The position numbers and the translations under genes were made by a program. DNA of 64,000 nucleotides, from positions 4,034,001-4,098,000 of the forward strand of contig NC_009656.1 of the NCBI RefSeq assembly GCF_000017205.1, written 5' to 3'. Positions 62,893 through 64,000 of this stretch are shown here, piece by piece; position 1 is the stretch's first letter, and each line of letters opens with the position of its first letter. Below the pieces are notes generated by a model, which was given only the letters and a program-made list of their open reading frames with translations, did no database searches and was not told where the DNA came from. This DNA is from Pseudomonas paraeruginosa PA7 (GTDB taxonomy: Bacteria > Pseudomonadota > Gammaproteobacteria > Pseudomonadales > Pseudomonadaceae).

Positions 62893-63187
62893 CTAGTCGA
62901 ACAGCGTCTCTTGCGCGCCCGCCTCGCCCCGCGCCAGCAAGCTCCTGATCTGGCTCTCCAGCACCCGGTGCCGCGACCTCGTGATAGCCCGCCGCCAGCG
63001 TCTCGTCGGTGCGCTGGCGCAGTTCGCCGCCGACGATCACGCAGAGGAAGAACGCCTTCAGCGCATGCGGCAACTGCGGCGGATGCGGGTGCCGCTGCTT
63101 GTCCCAGAGCGCCAGCAACTGCCTCGCGCGCACCCGCAGCCCGGTTTCCTCGTACACTTCGCGGACCACCGCCGTTCCCGGCGACTC
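62893..63187 (-). pseudogene. NUDIX hydrolase remnant
   Basis: The right half of a NUDIX box (ESPGTAVVREVYEETGL) and the next strand LLALWDKQRHPHPPQLPHALKAFFLCVIVGGEL are readable, but the Gly half of the box and everything upstream are replaced by the LysR fragment. After YHEVA the frame shifts: the native C-terminus (RVLESQIRSLLARGEAG...LFD, stop at 62893-62895) continues in another frame with about a dozen residues missing. So the gene is 5'-truncated and internally deleted. Confidence 0.72.
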
Positions 63188-63472
63188 ATTTGCGCCGCGC
63201 CCGCCTACCTCGAATGCCGTGGCGCACCGGGTGCCCCGGCCGACCTCGTGGCGCACGACTGCCTGGGCTTCAGCGGCCTGCACAGCCACCCCGAATGGAA
63301 GCTGACCGGCCAGGGCGAGCAGCCGGTGCGGGTGCGCGGCGCGCTGGTCAGCAACGACAACGAGGCCCTGCTCTGCACCGCGCGCCTGGGCCTGGGGATC
63401 TTCGCCGCCGGCGGATGGCTGATGAGCCGCGACCTCGACGCCGGCCCGCCGTGGCAGCGCCGCCAGGACTGA
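63185..63472 (+). pseudogene. LysR regulator C-terminal fragment
   Basis: About 95 codons of a LysR effector domain: CAAPAYLECRGAPGAPADLVAHDCLGF, then GALVSNDNEALLCTARLGLGIFAAGGWL. No HTH half is present; upstream DNA is the oppositely oriented NUDIX remnant. The C-terminal end (GPPWQRRQD, stop) also departs from the family. Non-functional by itself. Confidence 0.72.
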
Positions 63473-63606
63473 GCGCGCCGGACTATCCGGATACCTCCCG
63501 GCCAACATGCGGATAGCCAATGCCCCGCCCGTCGGTTCCTACTAGGCTGGCTCGCTTCGCTTTCGCGTTTTCCCACACCAACAACAACTCGATGAGGAAT
63601 CCAGGC

Positions 63607-64000
63607 ATGGGACAGTACGTCAGCATCGCCGCGTCCGACGGCAGCGGCCGGTTCGACGCGTATCTCGCGCTCCCCGCCAGCGGCAAGGGCCCGGGCGTGG
63701 TGATCGGTCAGGAAATCTTCGGGGTCAACGCGAACATGCGCGCGGTGGCCGACCTGTACGCCGAGGAAGGCTACGTCGCGCTGGTCCCGGACCTGTTCTG
63801 GCGTCTGCAGCCGGGCGTCGACCTGGGCTACGACGAAGCGGCCTTCGCCAGCGCCATCGACCTGTTCCAGCGCATCGACCTGGACGCTGCGGTGGACGAC
63901 ATCGCCGCCTGCATCGGGCACCTGCGCCAGCGCGAGGAAGTGGCCCACGCCGGGATCGGCTTCGTCGGTTTCTGCATGGGCGGCAAGCTCGCCTACCTCG
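63607..64000 (+). CDS. Dienelactone hydrolase family protein, C-terminus beyond the window
   Basis: The first 131 residues are seen: MGQYVSIAASDGSGRFDAYLALP, GVVIGQEIFGVN, then the nucleophile motif GFCMGG with Cys, as in carboxymethylenebutenolidase-like hydrolases. The ATG at 63607 has GAGGAAT upstream. It hydrolyses a lactone or ester; in chloroaromatic degraders the family opens dienelactones to maleylacetate. Here it lies about 50 kb from the ring-cleavage operon, so no functional link is implied. Confidence 0.9.
   Translation, partial: MGQYVSIAASDGSGRFDAYLALPASGKGPGVVIGQEIFGVNANMRAVADLYAEEGYVALVPDLFWRLQPGVDLGYDEAAFASAIDLFQRIDLDAAVDDIAACIGHLRQREEVAHAGIGFVGFCMGGKLAYL

Noticed and set aside
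63607..64000. Dienelactone hydrolase as a member of the hydroquinone pathway
   Set aside because: About 50 kb away, beyond a rearranged zone, and the hydroquinone route does not need a dienelactone step.

Overview
The window is a high-GC Pseudomonas chromosome segment. Gene content and order match Pseudomonas aeruginosa, read in descending PAO1 numbering from about PA1429 to about PA1395. Landmarks recognised from the translated proteins are the PA1429-type P-type ATPase (the lasR neighbour, open at the left edge), bdlA, gbuR-gbuA, the PA1414/sicX locus, aphA, the PA1400 biotin carboxylase fusion and the PA1397/PA1396 two-component pair. PAO1 locus numbers are from memory and are context, not database results.

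Layout. (1) 1-3.1 kb: cation ATPase and a YjaB-like acetyltransferase. (2) 3.3-15.9 kb: an accessory-looking block holding an alginate-export-type porin, a periplasmic arylsulfatase, a divergent octaheme c-type cytochrome with TPRs, and a tightly coupled hydroquinone/hydroxyquinol ring-cleavage operon (two-subunit hydroquinone dioxygenase, semialdehyde dehydrogenase, maleylacetate reductase, hydroxyquinol dioxygenase, YCII protein, Rieske protein) behind a LysR gene and a GTT-N11-AAC box. (3) 15.9-22.3 kb: ABC-F ATPase, DTW tRNA modifier, the biofilm-dispersion sensor BdlA, and the 4-guanidinobutyrate regulator and hydrolase. (4) 22.3-29.6 kb: transporters, a ThDP decarboxylase, a D-2-hydroxyacid dehydrogenase and an MBL hydrolase. 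(5) 29.6-30.0 kb: the PA1414/SicX locus with an Anr-type promoter. (6) 30-50 kb: core genes including polyamine uptake and acetylpolyamine hydrolysis, an MscS-type channel, a UvrD-like helicase, TetR and LysR regulators with clear operators, and a one-chain acyl-CoA carboxylase.

(7) 50.3-58.1 kb: a type VI secretion cargo island transcribed leftward: vgrG, DUF4123 chaperone, three near-identical immunity genes, class 3 lipase effector. The genes are start/stop coupled. The immunity genes form a 938-bp tandem array. Each inter-gene spacer still encodes the first 35 residues of a lipase different from the resident one, followed by a trace of the DUF4123 3' end. The array therefore seems to record earlier effector-immunity cassettes, and it is the most unusual structure in the window.

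(8) 58.4-60.9 kb: a NarL-type regulator and an RpfC-like hybrid kinase. (9) 60.9-63.5 kb: a lipoprotein, then a scrambled zone with a decapitated ORF, a truncated alpha/beta hydrolase, an intact methyltransferase, a broken NUDIX gene and a LysR fragment. (10) 63.6 kb to the edge: a dienelactone hydrolase, cut by the window end. No rRNA, tRNA, CRISPR array, integrase, transposase or insertion sequence was recognised.
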